Shown one piece after another: positions 19,715 through 28,101 of a stretch of 64,000 nt of DNA; positions within the stretch are counted from its first letter, which is position 1; each line of letters opens with the position of its first letter. The DNA is from Dermatobacter hominis. Lineage in GTDB: Bacteria > Actinomycetota > Acidimicrobiia > Acidimicrobiales > Microtrichaceae. The DNA lies in NCBI RefSeq assembly GCF_020715685.1, contig NZ_CP085840.1:1364001-1428000 (forward strand), in the 5' to 3' direction. The notes beneath the pieces are model-generated. The model did no database searches and had not been told where the DNA came from. It was given only the letters and a program-made list of their open reading frames with translations. The position numbers were made by a program, and so were the translations under genes.

Positions 19715-20659
19715 CTACACGTACTGGCGGACGAGGTCGCGCACGTCGGCCGCGACGGTCCGCAGCTCGTCGTCGTCGAGCGCGCCGGGGTCGTCGGGGC
19801 CGGCCGTCAGCGCGTCGCGCAGCGCGATGGCGCGGGTGACCAGCGTGCGCCACTGCGGCGGCTCGAACCCGAACGGCGGGGCCATCCGCTCGAGCTCGCC
19901 GACCGCCTCGTCGACGGCGACCATCGAGGCCGGGTCGTCCTTCGACGCGAGCCGGCTCGAGGCCAGGAACAGCCGGTCGAGCAGCTCGTGCACCGCGATG
20001 CCGTCGTCGGACGACACCTCGCCCGCGACGTCGGGGTCGTCGGGGTCGGGCATGTCGTCGAGGATGACCTCGACGTCCTCCTCGTGCTCGGCGTAGACGA
20101 CGAGGTCGCCCCGCTCGTCCCACTCGTACGGGAGGTCGGCGACCGTGAGGGCGTCCGCGAGCATCGTCTGCAGCGCGGCGGGCCAGCTGCCCACCTCGTA
20201 GACGACCTTCTCGGCCGACGGATCGAGGGCGGGCCGGGCCGACGCCATCACCTCGTCGATGAGCTCGTCGACGGCGTCCTCGTCCTCGGGCAGGACGCTC
20301 AGCACGGTCCCCTGCCAGGCATGGCGGATGCCGTGGGTCTCGAGGAGGCTCGCCAGCAGGCCACGGGACTCGCCGGCCCACGAGGTGCAGTCGTACACCA
20401 GCTCCTCGTCGTCGCCGCCCTCGAGCCGCTCGACGACCTCCTCGTCGCCGAAGTCCTCCACCAGCTCGACGCCCTCGACCAGCCGGTCGTCCGCGCCGTC
20501 GTCGACATCGTCGTCGTCCTCCGCCTCGGCGAGCGCCTCGTCCGCCGCCCCGAGCTCCTCGTCCAGGTCGTCGAGCTCCTCCTCGAGCTCGTCGTCGAGC
20601 TCGTCGTCGGGGGCGGTGAGGTCGTCGCGTGCGTCCACCGCTCCATCCTCGCGTGCCAT
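19715..20659 (-). CDS. Acidic hypothetical protein with a duplicated domain
   Basis: A 314-residue, strongly acidic protein. Residues 1-85 are a low-complexity Asp/Glu/Leu segment. Two related units follow: 87-138 (starts [10 protein letters not shown], ends IDEVM) and 152-203 (starts [10 protein letters not shown], ends LDDM). Both contain a Ser-Trp after the first strand, a helix and a final acidic strand, which recalls DUF2007-like signal-transducing domains. The C-terminal third is helical. No function is assigned. The ATG at 20659 lies 37 bases from the divergent glpX start. Confidence 0.65.
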   Translation of the reverse strand: MAREDGAVDARDDLTAPDDELDDELEEELDDLDEELGAADEALAEAEDDDDVDDGADDRLVEGVELVEDFGDEEVVERLEGGDDEELVYDCTSWAGESRGLLASLLETHGIRHAWQGTVLSVLPEDEDAVDELIDEVMASARPALDPSAEKVVYEVGSWPAALQTMLADALTVADLPYEWDERGDLVVYAEHEEDVEVILDDMPDPDDPDVAGEVSSDDGIAVHELLDRLFLASSRLASKDDPASMVAVDEAVGELERMAPPFGFEPPQWRTLVTRAIALRDALTAGPDDPGALDDDELRTVAADVRDLVRQYV

Positions 20660-20696
20660 TGGGGCGGCGCGTGGCCCGGTCGGTATCGTCTCGGCC

Positions 20697-21668
20697 ATGT
20701 CGAAGACCACGCCCGATCGCAACCTGGCCATGGAGCTCGTCCGCACCACCGAGGCCGCCGCCATGGCCGCCTCCAAGTGGGTGGGGCGCGGCGACAAGGA
20801 GGGCGCGGACGGCGCGGCGGTCGACGCGATGCGGCTCATCCTCGGCACGGTGAGCATGACCGGCACCGTGATCATCGGCGAGGGCGAGAAGGACGAGGCG
20901 CCCATGCTGTTCAACGGCGAGGTCGTGGGTGACGGCTCCAACCCGCAGGTCGACATCGCGGTCGACCCGATCGACGGCACCACGCTCACGTCCAAGGGCC
21001 GCGGCGGCGCGGTGGCCGTGATCGCCGTGTCCGAGCAGGGCACGATGTTCGATCCGGGCCCGTGCGTGTACATGGAGAAGATCGCCGTCGGTCCCGAGGT
21101 CGCCGGCCGGATCGACATCAACGCCTCGGTCGGCGACAACCTCCGGGCCGTGGCCGAGGCCAAGGGCATCCCCGTCCGCGAGGTGACCGCGACGATCCTC
21201 GACCGGCCCCGCCACGACGACCTGGTCGCCGAGGTCCGCGAGACCGGTGCCCGCATCCGGCTGATCGGCGACGGCGACGTCGCCGCCGCGATCGCCACCG
21301 CCTACCCCGACTCCGGCGTCGACATCCTCTTCGGCATCGGCGGCACGCCCGAGGGCGTGATCGCCGCCGCGGCGCTCAAGTGCATGGGCGGCGAGCTCGT
21401 CGGCAAGCTGTGGCCCCGCGACGCCGCGGAGCGCGAGGCCGCGGTCACGGCCGGCTACGACCTGGACCGCGTGCTCGGCACCGACGACCTCGTCGCCGGC
21501 GACAACTGCTTCTTCTCGGCGACCGGCATCACCGACGGCAACCTGCTGAAGGGCGTGCACTACGACCGCAACGGGGCGACCACCCAGTCGCTGGTGATGC
21601 GGTCGCGGTCGGGCACGGTCCGCCTCGTCGAGGCGCGGCACCGCCCCGACAAGCTCGGCCTGGCCTGA
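20697..21668 (+). CDS. glpX: Class II fructose-1,6-bisphosphatase GlpX
   Basis: A 323-residue Li+-sensitive-type phosphatase of gluconeogenesis that hydrolyses fructose-1,6-bisphosphate. Metal and substrate motifs are [15 protein letters not shown] and [19 protein letters not shown]. The central [18 protein letters not shown] is typical. Actinobacteria generally use this class as their main FBPase. The ATG at 20697 gives the common start [16 protein letters not shown]. The stop codon lies inside the first unit of a 27-bp tandem repeat that continues for about 140 bp. Confidence 0.94.
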   Translation: MSKTTPDRNLAMELVRTTEAAAMAASKWVGRGDKEGADGAAVDAMRLILGTVSMTGTVIIGEGEKDEAPMLFNGEVVGDGSNPQVDIAVDPIDGTTLTSKGRGGAVAVIAVSEQGTMFDPGPCVYMEKIAVGPEVAGRIDINASVGDNLRAVAEAKGIPVREVTATILDRPRHDDLVAEVRETGARIRLIGDGDVAAAIATAYPDSGVDILFGIGGTPEGVIAAAALKCMGGELVGKLWPRDAAEREAAVTAGYDLDRVLGTDDLVAGDNCFFSATGITDGNLLKGVHYDRNGATTQSLVMRSRSGTVRLVEARHRPDKLGLA

Positions 21669-21804
21669 GCGGCCGGGAGCGGGAACCTGGCCTGAGCGGC
21701 CGGGAGCGGGAACCTGGCCTGAGCGGCCGGGAGCGGGAAGCTGGCCTGAGCGGGAACCTGGCCTGAGCGGCCGGGAGCGGGAACCTGGCCTGAGCGGCGG
21801 GAGG
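21659..21804. repeat. 27-bp tandem repeat starting at the glpX stop codon
   Basis: Units at 21659-21685, 21686-21712, 21713-21739, a 17-base unit 21740-21756 (10 bases lost) and 21757-21783 are almost identical; a sixth, partial copy runs to about 21804. The unit begins CCTGGCCTGAGCGG, which covers the last codons and TGA of glpX, so the array seems to have grown from the gene end. No coding role is likely; the next gene starts at 21872. Confidence 0.9.
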
Positions 21805-21871
21805 CCGGTCTCCCCGCACCGGGGGACGGTTCCGGCGGACGGCCGGTGAGCCGAACTGCAAGGCTGCGGCC

Positions 21872-22810
21872 GTGGAGTTCGACGACGACGCCCGGCTGGA
21901 CACGTCCCAGATCGACGACGCCCGCGGCCGGAGCCCGGCCGGCGGCGGCCTCGGCGGGCTCGGCGGCGGGTTCCCCGGCCTGCCGGGCGGCGGCGGGTTC
22001 GGCACGGGAGCGAAGCTCGGCGGTGGAGGGATCGTCGGCCTGGTCGTGATCCTGCTCATCGCGTTCCTCAGCACGCGGGGCGGCGGGCTCGGGGGCGACA
22101 TGCTCGGCCCGTCGACGACGATCGGCAACCAGAGCGCGAGCGAGGTCGCGTCCGAGTGCCGCACCGGCGCCGACGCCAACCAGCGCCAGGACTGCCGGAT
22201 CGTCGCCGTCGTCAACAGCGTGCAGCGCTACTGGACCGACGTGTTCGCCAACAGCGGCGTCACCTACGAGCCCGCCCGGACCCAGCTGTTCTCGCGGGCG
22301 ACGACGACCGGCTGCGGCTCGGCGTCGTCGGACACCGGGCCCTTCTACTGCCCGGCGGACCAGACGGTGTACGTCGACCTGACGTTCTTCGACGCGCTGT
22401 CCCAGCCGCCGTTCAACGCGTCGGGCGGCCCGTTCGCCCAGGCGTACGTGATCGGCCACGAGTACGGCCACCACGTGCAGAACCTGCTCGGGCAGCGCGC
22501 GGGCGGCGACCGCCAGGGCGCCTCGTCGGGCTCGGTCCGGCTCGAGCTCCAGGCGGACTGCTACGCCGGGGTATGGGCCGCCAACGCGGTGTCGACCGGG
22601 TTCATCACCGAGATCACCCCCGACGACATCAGCGAGGGCCTCGACGCCGCCGCCGCGGTCGGCGACGACCGCATCCAGGAGGCCGGGGGCGGCCGGGCCG
22701 ACCCCGACTCGTACACGCACGGCACCTCGGCCCAGCGCCAGAAGTGGTTCCAGCGCGGCTTCGACACGGCCGATCCCACCGCCTGCGACACCTTCAGCGG
22801 TCGCATCTAG
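21872..22810 (+). CDS. YpfJ-type neutral zinc metallopeptidase
   Basis: A 312-residue single-pass membrane protease of the YpfJ/KPN_02809 family. Residues 1-50 are a Gly/Pro-rich cytoplasmic part, one membrane helix follows (GIVGLVVILLIAFL, about 52-65) and the rest lies outside the cell. The zinc motif HEYGHH is at 196-201, with the third ligand region RLELQADCYAG downstream. Several Cys residues fit an exported domain. The physiological substrate is unknown. The start is GTG at 21872; the glpX repeat array lies directly upstream. Confidence 0.88.
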   Translation: MEFDDDARLDTSQIDDARGRSPAGGGLGGLGGGFPGLPGGGGFGTGAKLGGGGIVGLVVILLIAFLSTRGGGLGGDMLGPSTTIGNQSASEVASECRTGADANQRQDCRIVAVVNSVQRYWTDVFANSGVTYEPARTQLFSRATTTGCGSASSDTGPFYCPADQTVYVDLTFFDALSQPPFNASGGPFAQAYVIGHEYGHHVQNLLGQRAGGDRQGASSGSVRLELQADCYAGVWAANAVSTGFITEITPDDISEGLDAAAAVGDDRIQEAGGGRADPDSYTHGTSAQRQKWFQRGFDTADPTACDTFSGRI

Positions 22811-22854
22811 GGGCGGTCACCCCGAAGGGCGCCGAAGAGCCGCCGGGCGTTCGC

Positions 22855-23808
22855 TCAGAGGCGCCGGACGAGCAGGTCGCCCACCGGTCGGAATCCGTGC
22901 GCGGCGAGGAAGCCGGAGGCGGACGGGTCGTCGCCGCCGACATCCGCGATCGCCACCTCGGCACCCCGTGCGGCGGCCGAAGAGCACCACGCCGCCAGCA
23001 GCTGCCGGCCCACCCCGGTGCCCCGCTCGACCTCGTCGACGACCACGGCCCGCAGCGCCGCGGCCTCGCCCACCCCGAGCGAGCCGACGGCGGCGCCGAG
23101 CACGGAGGTCGGGGCGCCGGGCGCCTCGGCCACGACCACCAGCGGCGCCGGACGACCGGGTGGGCCCAGCGGGCCGACCGGGTCGACGCCGCATCGCTCG
23201 GCCACGGGGTCCTCGACCATCGCCACCGTCCGCAGCACGAGCTCGACGCCGCCCCGTCCGACCACGTCGGGCCCCCCGAAGGGCTCCTCCCGGACCGGCA
23301 CCCAGTGCGGGGTGCCGTCATCGCGTCGGCGCTGCTCGAGCAGGTGCAACCGGTCGACCCGCCACGTGGTCCGGAACCCGGCGAGGGCGCGCACCGCGCC
23401 GTCGATCGCGTCGACGGCGACCTCCTCCCGGAGCGTGACGTGCGGTCGGTACTCGGGCCACTGCTCGGGCCGCTCGAGCACGCCGGTCCGCAACGCCGTC
23501 CGGAGCGCGCCCAGGTGCGCCGTCGCCGCAGCGTCGACGTCGAGGTGCAACGTGGGCGTGACCGGGGCGAACGTGGTCGCCGGTCCGACGTGCGCCTCGA
23601 ACGGCCGGGCCGCGCTGGCCGCCGACCGCAGGGTGGCCGACACCTCGGCGAGGTCCTCCTCGCGCACGTTCACCGGCGGCACCAGCGTGACGTGCGGGGC
23701 GACGTGGAACGGCGGCTCGGCCCCGAGCGCCCGTCGCAGCACGTCGATCCGGTCGGCGGCCACCGCGTCGGGAGCGAGGGCGGCGACGGCGACTCGACGG
23801 CGGGGCAC
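22855..23808 (-). CDS. Fusion of 2'-5' RNA ligase-like (2H phosphoesterase) and GNAT acetyltransferase
   Basis: The predicted protein has 317 residues. The N-terminal half (about 1-180) is a 2H phosphoesterase domain with both HxT motifs, His39-Val-Thr41 (PHVTLVPP) and His123-Val-Thr125 (PHVTLREE). This family, which includes ThpR/LigT, acts on 2'-5' or cyclic phosphodiester bonds in RNA or nucleotides. The C-terminal half (about 185-317) is a GNAT domain with the acetyl-CoA loop RGTGVGRQLL in motif A and a FLAAHGFRPVG end. I know of no standard protein with this pairing. GTG at 23808 follows the fliA stop by 29 bases on the same strand, so it is probably co-transcribed with fliA. Confidence 0.75.
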   Translation of the reverse strand: MPRRRVAVAALAPDAVAADRIDVLRRALGAEPPFHVAPHVTLVPPVNVREEDLAEVSATLRSAASAARPFEAHVGPATTFAPVTPTLHLDVDAAATAHLGALRTALRTGVLERPEQWPEYRPHVTLREEVAVDAIDGAVRALAGFRTTWRVDRLHLLEQRRRDDGTPHWVPVREEPFGGPDVVGRGGVELVLRTVAMVEDPVAERCGVDPVGPLGPPGRPAPLVVVAEAPGAPTSVLGAAVGSLGVGEAAALRAVVVDEVERGTGVGRQLLAAWCSSAAARGAEVAIADVGGDDPSASGFLAAHGFRPVGDLLVRRL

Positions 23809-23837
23809 CCCGCGGACGGTACCCGGCGCCCGCGCGC

Positions 23838-24734
23838 TCAGATCGCTTCGTCGACGAGCGGGGTCAGCTCGCCCGCGTCGTCGGGGCACTCCCCGACGGG
23901 CATGCGGTCCTCGTGCGCCGGCCGGGGGAACCGGGCGGCGAGGCGGGTGCGCAGGTCGGAGTGCCGGGCGATGTCGGCCGACATGCGAGCACGGCGGATC
24001 TCGACGCGGCCCTTCGGCCGATCGGTCGAGCGGGGCCGGTACTGGGCCTCGATGCCGTCGCGCAGCATGTCGATCGCGTCGCTGCGCAGCTGGCTGATCC
24101 TCGACGGCGTGACGCCGAGGAGCTCGGCGAGGTCCTCGAACGAGCGGCCCTCGAGGTACAGCCCGATGACGATCATGCGGTGGCGCTCGGGCAGCGAGTC
24201 GAGGCCGGCCCGCAGGTAGCCCTTGAGCTCGGTGTCCTCGAGCCGTTCGACGACCTCGGGCTCGTTGCGGTCGACCATCTGGTCGGCGTCGTCGTGGCGG
24301 TCGAGCTCCTGCCGGCTGTCGAGGCCCCGGGACACGCCCATCTCGGCCTGCGAACGGAGCCGCCGCAGCTCGGCGACCTCGACGCCCAGCCGGTCGGCCA
24401 GGACGTCGTCGCTGGGGGTCCCGCCGTGCTCGTTGGCCAGCTCCTGGGTCGCCTGGGCCGCCTCGCGGGCCAGGCGCCGCATCGAGCGGGGCATCCAGTC
24501 GGCCGAGCGGGCCACGTCGAGCACCGCACCCCGGATGCGCTGGTGGGCGTAGCCGGCGAACGGCACGCCACGGTCGAGGTCGAAGCGGACCGCCGCCTCC
24601 ACGAGGCCCATGGTCCCGGCGCTGATCAGCTCGCTGCGATCGACGAAGGCCGGGAAGTTCCCGGCGACCCTGAGCACCACGTGCTCCACCAGGGGCAGGT
24701 GGCGCTCGATGAGTTCGGCACGTCGGGGGTCCAT
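23838..24734 (-). CDS. fliA: FliA/WhiG-type RNA polymerase sigma factor (sigma-28 group)
   Basis: A 298-residue sigma factor of the flagellar/WhiG group. Region 2 covers LIERHLPLVEHVV to MPRSMRRLA, with SAGTMGLVEAAVRFDLDRG and PFAGYAHQRIRGAVLD. Region 3 follows, and region 4 is LPERHRMIVIGLYLEGRSF with the helix-turn-helix VTPSRISQLRSDAI. A 60-residue tail beyond region 4 is unusual. It should direct transcription from the four CCGATMCAC promoters described here. No FlgM anti-sigma gene is seen nearby. The ATG at 24734 opens region 1.2/2; a longer open frame upstream shows no similarity. Confidence 0.92.
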   Translation of the reverse strand: MDPRRAELIERHLPLVEHVVLRVAGNFPAFVDRSELISAGTMGLVEAAVRFDLDRGVPFAGYAHQRIRGAVLDVARSADWMPRSMRRLAREAAQATQELANEHGGTPSDDVLADRLGVEVAELRRLRSQAEMGVSRGLDSRQELDRHDDADQMVDRNEPEVVERLEDTELKGYLRAGLDSLPERHRMIVIGLYLEGRSFEDLAELLGVTPSRISQLRSDAIDMLRDGIEAQYRPRSTDRPKGRVEIRRARMSADIARHSDLRTRLAARFPRPAHEDRMPVGECPDDAGELTPLVDEAI

Positions 24735-25032
24735 GTCCTCTGCTCTCTCCCGCCTGGGCGTCGGCCGGGTCACGGACCCGGGTGGGTGTCCCTTCCCCTG
24801 TGCACCGCATCGTTCGGCCGCCCTGTCGGAAAGCTGAAGGCTTCTCATCGAATTGCGCCGACATTTGGTCAGAACGATCCACGCCGTGGTCCGTTCGACC
24901 CCGACGGTCGCCGACCGCAGGTCAGCGACCGTCGGTCAGCGGGTCGGCGCGAGCCGGCGCGAGCCGGCGGCACCCCGGACGCGCGAGGTCCGTCGCCGGG
25001 GGTCCGCGCGGCCGGACGGACGGGGCGCGGGA
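24735..25032. other. 298-bp gap upstream of fliA
   Basis: No credible gene is present. The minus strand here is the leader and presumed promoter region of fliA. An unusually AT-rich patch (about 24830-24880) is the best place for a housekeeping-type promoter but no clear -35/-10 pair could be assigned. The CCGATMCAC flagellar element is absent, so fliA does not look autoregulated through it. Confidence 0.45.
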
Positions 25033-25929
25033 TCAGCGCAGGAAGTCGAGCAGCGACAGCTTCGAGACCTGCGCAGTCGCGCTCAGCGCCACCTGGTAGC
25101 CGACCTCGCGGGCCTTGAGGTCGAGGATCGCCTCGGCGATGTCGACGTCCTCCAGCTCGCTGAGGGCCTGCCGGCGGTCCAGGTCGGCGGTCTCGCTCCG
25201 GGCCACGACGTCATCCACCTGGCGGGCCCGGGCGCCGAGCTCGACCTGCGCGGACTCCACCCGGTCGATCGCCGTGTCCACCCGCGTGATTCCGGTGGCC
25301 ATGGCGGCGTCGTCGCCGGCCTCGACGGCCGTGGCGAGGGCCTCGAGCACCTGGAACACGTTGCCGTCCATCGGGGTCGCGGTCTGGGTGCCGAAGACGC
25401 TCGTGCCGCTGCGGTTGACCTGGACGTCGACCGCCGGGGCGATCGGCCGGCGCACCACGCCGCCGTCGCCCTGGTAGGTGCCGTCGGCGGCGAAGGCGGC
25501 GTCGGTCGAGGCGGTGCCGGCGAAGATCGGCCGGCCGAGGTGCTCGGTGTTGGCGAGCGACAGCATCGCCGTGCGGATCGTGCGGATCTCGTCGGCCACC
25601 GCCTTGCGGGCGTTGGGGTCGCTGGCGCCGGAGCGGGCACCGGAGACGAGGGTGCGCACGCGGGTGAGCTCGTCGACGCTCGACGCGAGCGCGGTGTCGG
25701 CCGACGACAGCCAGCTCCGGGCGTCGCTCGCGTTGCGCTGCTGCTGGGCGGAGCGCCGCAGCACCCCTCGGTGCTCGAGCGCGGCCAGCGCCTGGGCGGG
25801 ACCGTCGGAGGCCCGCTGCAGCTGCTTCTGCGAGCTGGCGCGGGCCTGGGCGTCGACGAGCGCCGAGTTGGCCGCCATCAGGTCGGAGAGCGACCGCCGC
25901 ACGGTCGCCACGGACGTCACACGGTTCAT
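25033..25929 (-). CDS. flgL: Flagellar hook-associated protein 3 (FlgL)
   Basis: A 298-residue hook-filament junction protein. The N-terminal helix MNRVTSVATVRRSLSDLMAA and the C-terminal coiled region ELEDVDIAEAILDLKAREVG with its hydrophobic end KLSLLDFLR resemble flagellin D0/D1, as expected. It sits between the hook (with FlgK) and the filament. The start ATG overlaps the flgK TGA (ATGA), and it is the last gene of flgN-flgK-flgL. Confidence 0.9.
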   Translation of the reverse strand: MNRVTSVATVRRSLSDLMAANSALVDAQARASSQKQLQRASDGPAQALAALEHRGVLRRSAQQQRNASDARSWLSSADTALASSVDELTRVRTLVSGARSGASDPNARKAVADEIRTIRTAMLSLANTEHLGRPIFAGTASTDAAFAADGTYQGDGGVVRRPIAPAVDVQVNRSGTSVFGTQTATPMDGNVFQVLEALATAVEAGDDAAMATGITRVDTAIDRVESAQVELGARARQVDDVVARSETADLDRRQALSELEDVDIAEAILDLKAREVGYQVALSATAQVSKLSLLDFLR

Positions 25930-27344
25930 CGGCCCACCGTCCCGGTGCGGTTGATCAGGGTGTCGAGCACGGCGTCGACGGCGGTCAGCACCCGGGCCGA
26001 CGCCTCGTAGGCCCGCTGCGTGGAGATGAGGTTCGTGAGCTCCTCGTCGAGGTTCACGCCCGACACCGACAGGCGGGCCTGGTCGGCCTGGCCGGTGACC
26101 TCGGTCTGGATGGCGGCGCGCCGCCCCGCGCTCTGGGTCTCGACCGCCAGCCGGCCGACCAGGTCCTGGTAGGCGTCGATCGTGCCGCCCTGGGCCTCCG
26201 CCAGCGCGGCGAGCGACTGGGCGATCGTGACGTCGAGCGCGCCGCCGCCGACCGCGGCCGCGGCGATCCTCGACGGCTGGCCGTCCACGTCGCCGGAGAT
26301 GGCGATGGTCGACGCGGTGGTCCCGGCGGGATCCCAGAACGTCAGGTTCAGGTCGGCCACGGCGTCGAGGCCCTGACCGGTCTGGTGCAGCGCGTTGACC
26401 GACGTGACGAGCGACGACGCCACGGCGTCGAGGTCGCTGAGGGCGTGGGGCACGTGCTCGTTCGCCACGTTGACGAGCCCGCCGAGGCGGCCCTCGGTGA
26501 CCGTGGCGGGGAACCCGTCCTCGCGCCAGCGCACCTGCACCCTCGAGAACCCGGTGCCGGCGTACGGGCCGGTCAGCGGGCCCGGCTCGGCCACCTCGAG
26601 CTCGCGCACGTGCTCGCCGCGCACGAGCGTCGAGCCGCCGAGCGTCACGTCGACGGTGCCGTCGTCGAGCGCCCGGGTCTCGACGCCGGCGAGCTCCCCG
26701 AGCTGCAGGATGAGCCGGTCGCGCTCGTCGGCGAGGCCGAAGGCGTCCAGGCCCGCGGCGTTGGCCCGGCGCACGGCGCCGTTCAGCTCGGCGACGCGTC
26801 CGGCGATGGTGTTGACCTGGTGGACGATCGTCGACGACTCGGTGACCGCGGCGTCGCGGAGCTCGTGCAGGTCGGCGGCGACGCGGCGGAACGTCGACGC
26901 CACCGTCGAGGCCTGCTGCAGCACCGCGATGCGCCCTGCGGAGTCGCCGGGGTTGTTGGCGAGGTCGTCCCACGCGGCGTAGAAGTCGCCGAGCTGGGCG
27001 GCGAGGCCCACGTCGGAGGGCTCGGGGATCGTCGCCTCGATGCGGGTCAGCACCGTCGACTCGATCTCCAGGCGGGCGCCGGTGGCGTGCTCGCGGACGG
27101 CCCGCCGCTCGAGGAACTCGTCGCGGATGCGGGTGACGCCGGCGACGCCGACGCCCCCGGTCGATCCGGCCGGCTTGGAGAACATCGACGCGACCGTCGC
27201 CGAGCCGAGCCCGGTGAGCTCGACCCGCTGGCGGCTGTAGCCGTCGGTGCCGACGTTGGCGATGTTGTGGCCGATGACGTCGAGCACCCGCCGGTGAGCG
27301 AGCAGGCCGCTGAGCGCCGTGTTCAGCGAACCGAACGAGGACAT
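25926..27344 (-). CDS. flgK: Flagellar hook-associated protein 1 (FlgK)
   Basis: The 472-residue first hook-filament junction protein. The N-terminal rod/hook motif is SSFGSLNTALSGLLAHRR then VIGHNIANVGTDGYSRQ, and the C-terminal D0 helix is ELTNLISTQRAYEASARVL, both classic for FlgK. The ATG at 27344 shares its A with the TGA of flgN (TGATG) and the stop overlaps flgL, so translation is coupled along the unit. Confidence 0.93.
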   Translation of the reverse strand: MSSFGSLNTALSGLLAHRRVLDVIGHNIANVGTDGYSRQRVELTGLGSATVASMFSKPAGSTGGVGVAGVTRIRDEFLERRAVREHATGARLEIESTVLTRIEATIPEPSDVGLAAQLGDFYAAWDDLANNPGDSAGRIAVLQQASTVASTFRRVAADLHELRDAAVTESSTIVHQVNTIAGRVAELNGAVRRANAAGLDAFGLADERDRLILQLGELAGVETRALDDGTVDVTLGGSTLVRGEHVRELEVAEPGPLTGPYAGTGFSRVQVRWREDGFPATVTEGRLGGLVNVANEHVPHALSDLDAVASSLVTSVNALHQTGQGLDAVADLNLTFWDPAGTTASTIAISGDVDGQPSRIAAAAVGGGALDVTIAQSLAALAEAQGGTIDAYQDLVGRLAVETQSAGRRAAIQTEVTGQADQARLSVSGVNLDEELTNLISTQRAYEASARVLTAVDAVLDTLINRTGTVGR

Positions 27345-27883
27345 CAGGCCCTCCGGTCGACCAGCAGCGCGTCGGGCCGGCCGGGCTGGGTGTCGAACTC
27401 CGAGGAGGCGGTGGTGCCTCCCACCTCGTTCAGCAGGCCCCGCACGTCGCCGAGCCCGCGGTGCGCGAGCTCGCGGCCCTCCCCCGCCGACGACTCGGCC
27501 TCGGCGGCCAGGGCGAGCAGCTCGGCGTGGTGCTCGGTGAGGATCAGGTCCCACGGCGACGGCGCAGCGTCGACGAGGGCGCGGATGCCTGCGTCGGGCG
27601 GCGTGCCGAGCTTCGGACCGAGCTCCTCCACCAGCGAGGAGCGCACGGCCTCCATCGCGGCGATGTCCTCGAGCGCGCCCTCGACGTCGGAGGCGGCGGT
27701 GGCGACCCAGCGCGACATGCCGGAGGCCAGGACGAGCTTCTGCACCTCGAGCCGGTAGACCAGGTCCACGATCAGCTGCCGCTGGTGCCAGAGCACGTGG
27801 CTCAGGTCCTCGAGCACCGCGTTGGTGGGCCGATCGGCCCGGCCACGGAGGGCGGGGGCTCGGTTCGGCGGCGGGTGGTCCAT
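27344..27883 (-). CDS. flgN: FlgN-like flagellar export chaperone
   Basis: A 179-residue mostly helical protein. The N-terminal segment VLEDLSHVLWHQRQLIVDLVYRLEVQKLVL fits the heptad pattern of FlgN, the cytoplasmic chaperone that holds FlgK and FlgL before export. Assignment relies on this pattern and on position directly before flgK and flgL; sequence conservation in the family is low. A candidate flagellar promoter ends only 4 bases before its ATG. Confidence 0.72.
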   Translation of the reverse strand: MDHPPPNRAPALRGRADRPTNAVLEDLSHVLWHQRQLIVDLVYRLEVQKLVLASGMSRWVATAASDVEGALEDIAAMEAVRSSLVEELGPKLGTPPDAGIRALVDAAPSPWDLILTEHHAELLALAAEAESSAGEGRELAHRGLGDVRGLLNEVGGTTASSEFDTQPGRPDALLVDRRA

Positions 27884-27887
27884 GTAG

Positions 27888-27918
27888 GTCCATCGGCATC
27901 GGAGCGGACCCCCATGAG
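27888..27918 (-). promoter_or_regulatory. Candidate sigma-28-like promoter of flgN-flgK-flgL
   Basis: On the minus strand CCTCA (CTCA at 27918-27915) is followed after 18 bases by CCGATGGAC (27896-27888). This is the same layout as the four plus-strand flagellar elements, with one extra base in the spacer. The ATG of flgN begins 4 bases after the 9-mer, exactly the distance seen at fliM, so the transcript may be leaderless. Less certain than the other four. Confidence 0.45.
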
Positions 27919-28007
27919 GCTCCGTGCGGATTGGTGGCCGATCGGTCGGCCGGGTGAACAGACGCTCACCTGGGTCGGTCGACCCATTCCCGGGCCCGGT
28001 CCGGTCG

Positions 28008-28041
28008 AACCCTCACCGGCGCCACCGGCGGTCCGATCCAC
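28008..28041 (+). promoter_or_regulatory. Sigma-28-like promoter of flagellin gene
   Basis: AACCCTCA at 28008-28015, a 17-base spacer, and CCGATCCAC at 28033-28041. The pattern is the same at 32148, 42982 and 45493 and matches the WhiG/FliA layout (CTCA in place of TAAA, 16 bases, then T/GCCGATCC). Transcription would start around 28047, giving a leader of about 55 bases that carries the CsrA-like sites. Confidence 0.75.
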
Positions 28042-28050
28042 CCCTGCGCA

Positions 28051-28096
28051 GTCGGGGACCTCCCCCGACACACCCCGCATCACGGAAGAGAAGGGA
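28051..28096 (+). promoter_or_regulatory. Candidate CsrA-binding leader of flagellin mRNA
   Basis: A 7-bp hairpin (28051-28057 with 28063-28069) displays GGGGA at the stem-loop edge. A second region, ACGGAAGAGAAGGGA (28082-28096), has GGA at 28084 and 28094, overlapping the Shine-Dalgarno sequence AGAAGGG that precedes the ATG at 28102. One GGA in a hairpin and one in the ribosome-binding site is the arrangement CsrA uses on the Bacillus hag leader. csrA and fliW are in the same locus. Confidence 0.5.
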
Positions 28097-28101
28097 CCAC
28101 C

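Noticed and set aside
18291-21641. Single large minus-strand gene joining hydrolase, J-domain and glpX regions
   Set aside because: Only the first 200 codons from the 3' end match a family. The rest overlaps genes in other frames and on the opposite strand, so it is a chance extension upstream of the hydrolase start.
21659-21804. CRISPR array
   Set aside because: The units are adjacent with no unique spacers and there are no cas genes.
22855-24882. One long protein covering the ligase-GNAT region and sigma factor region
   Set aside because: The part beyond 23838 is an out-of-frame shadow of the conserved fliA gene; the ligase domain begins right after the GTG at 23808.
24735-25032. Small gene upstream of fliA
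   Set aside because: Open frames here lack start/ribosome-site support and read as composition noise; the region is better explained as the fliA leader and promoter.
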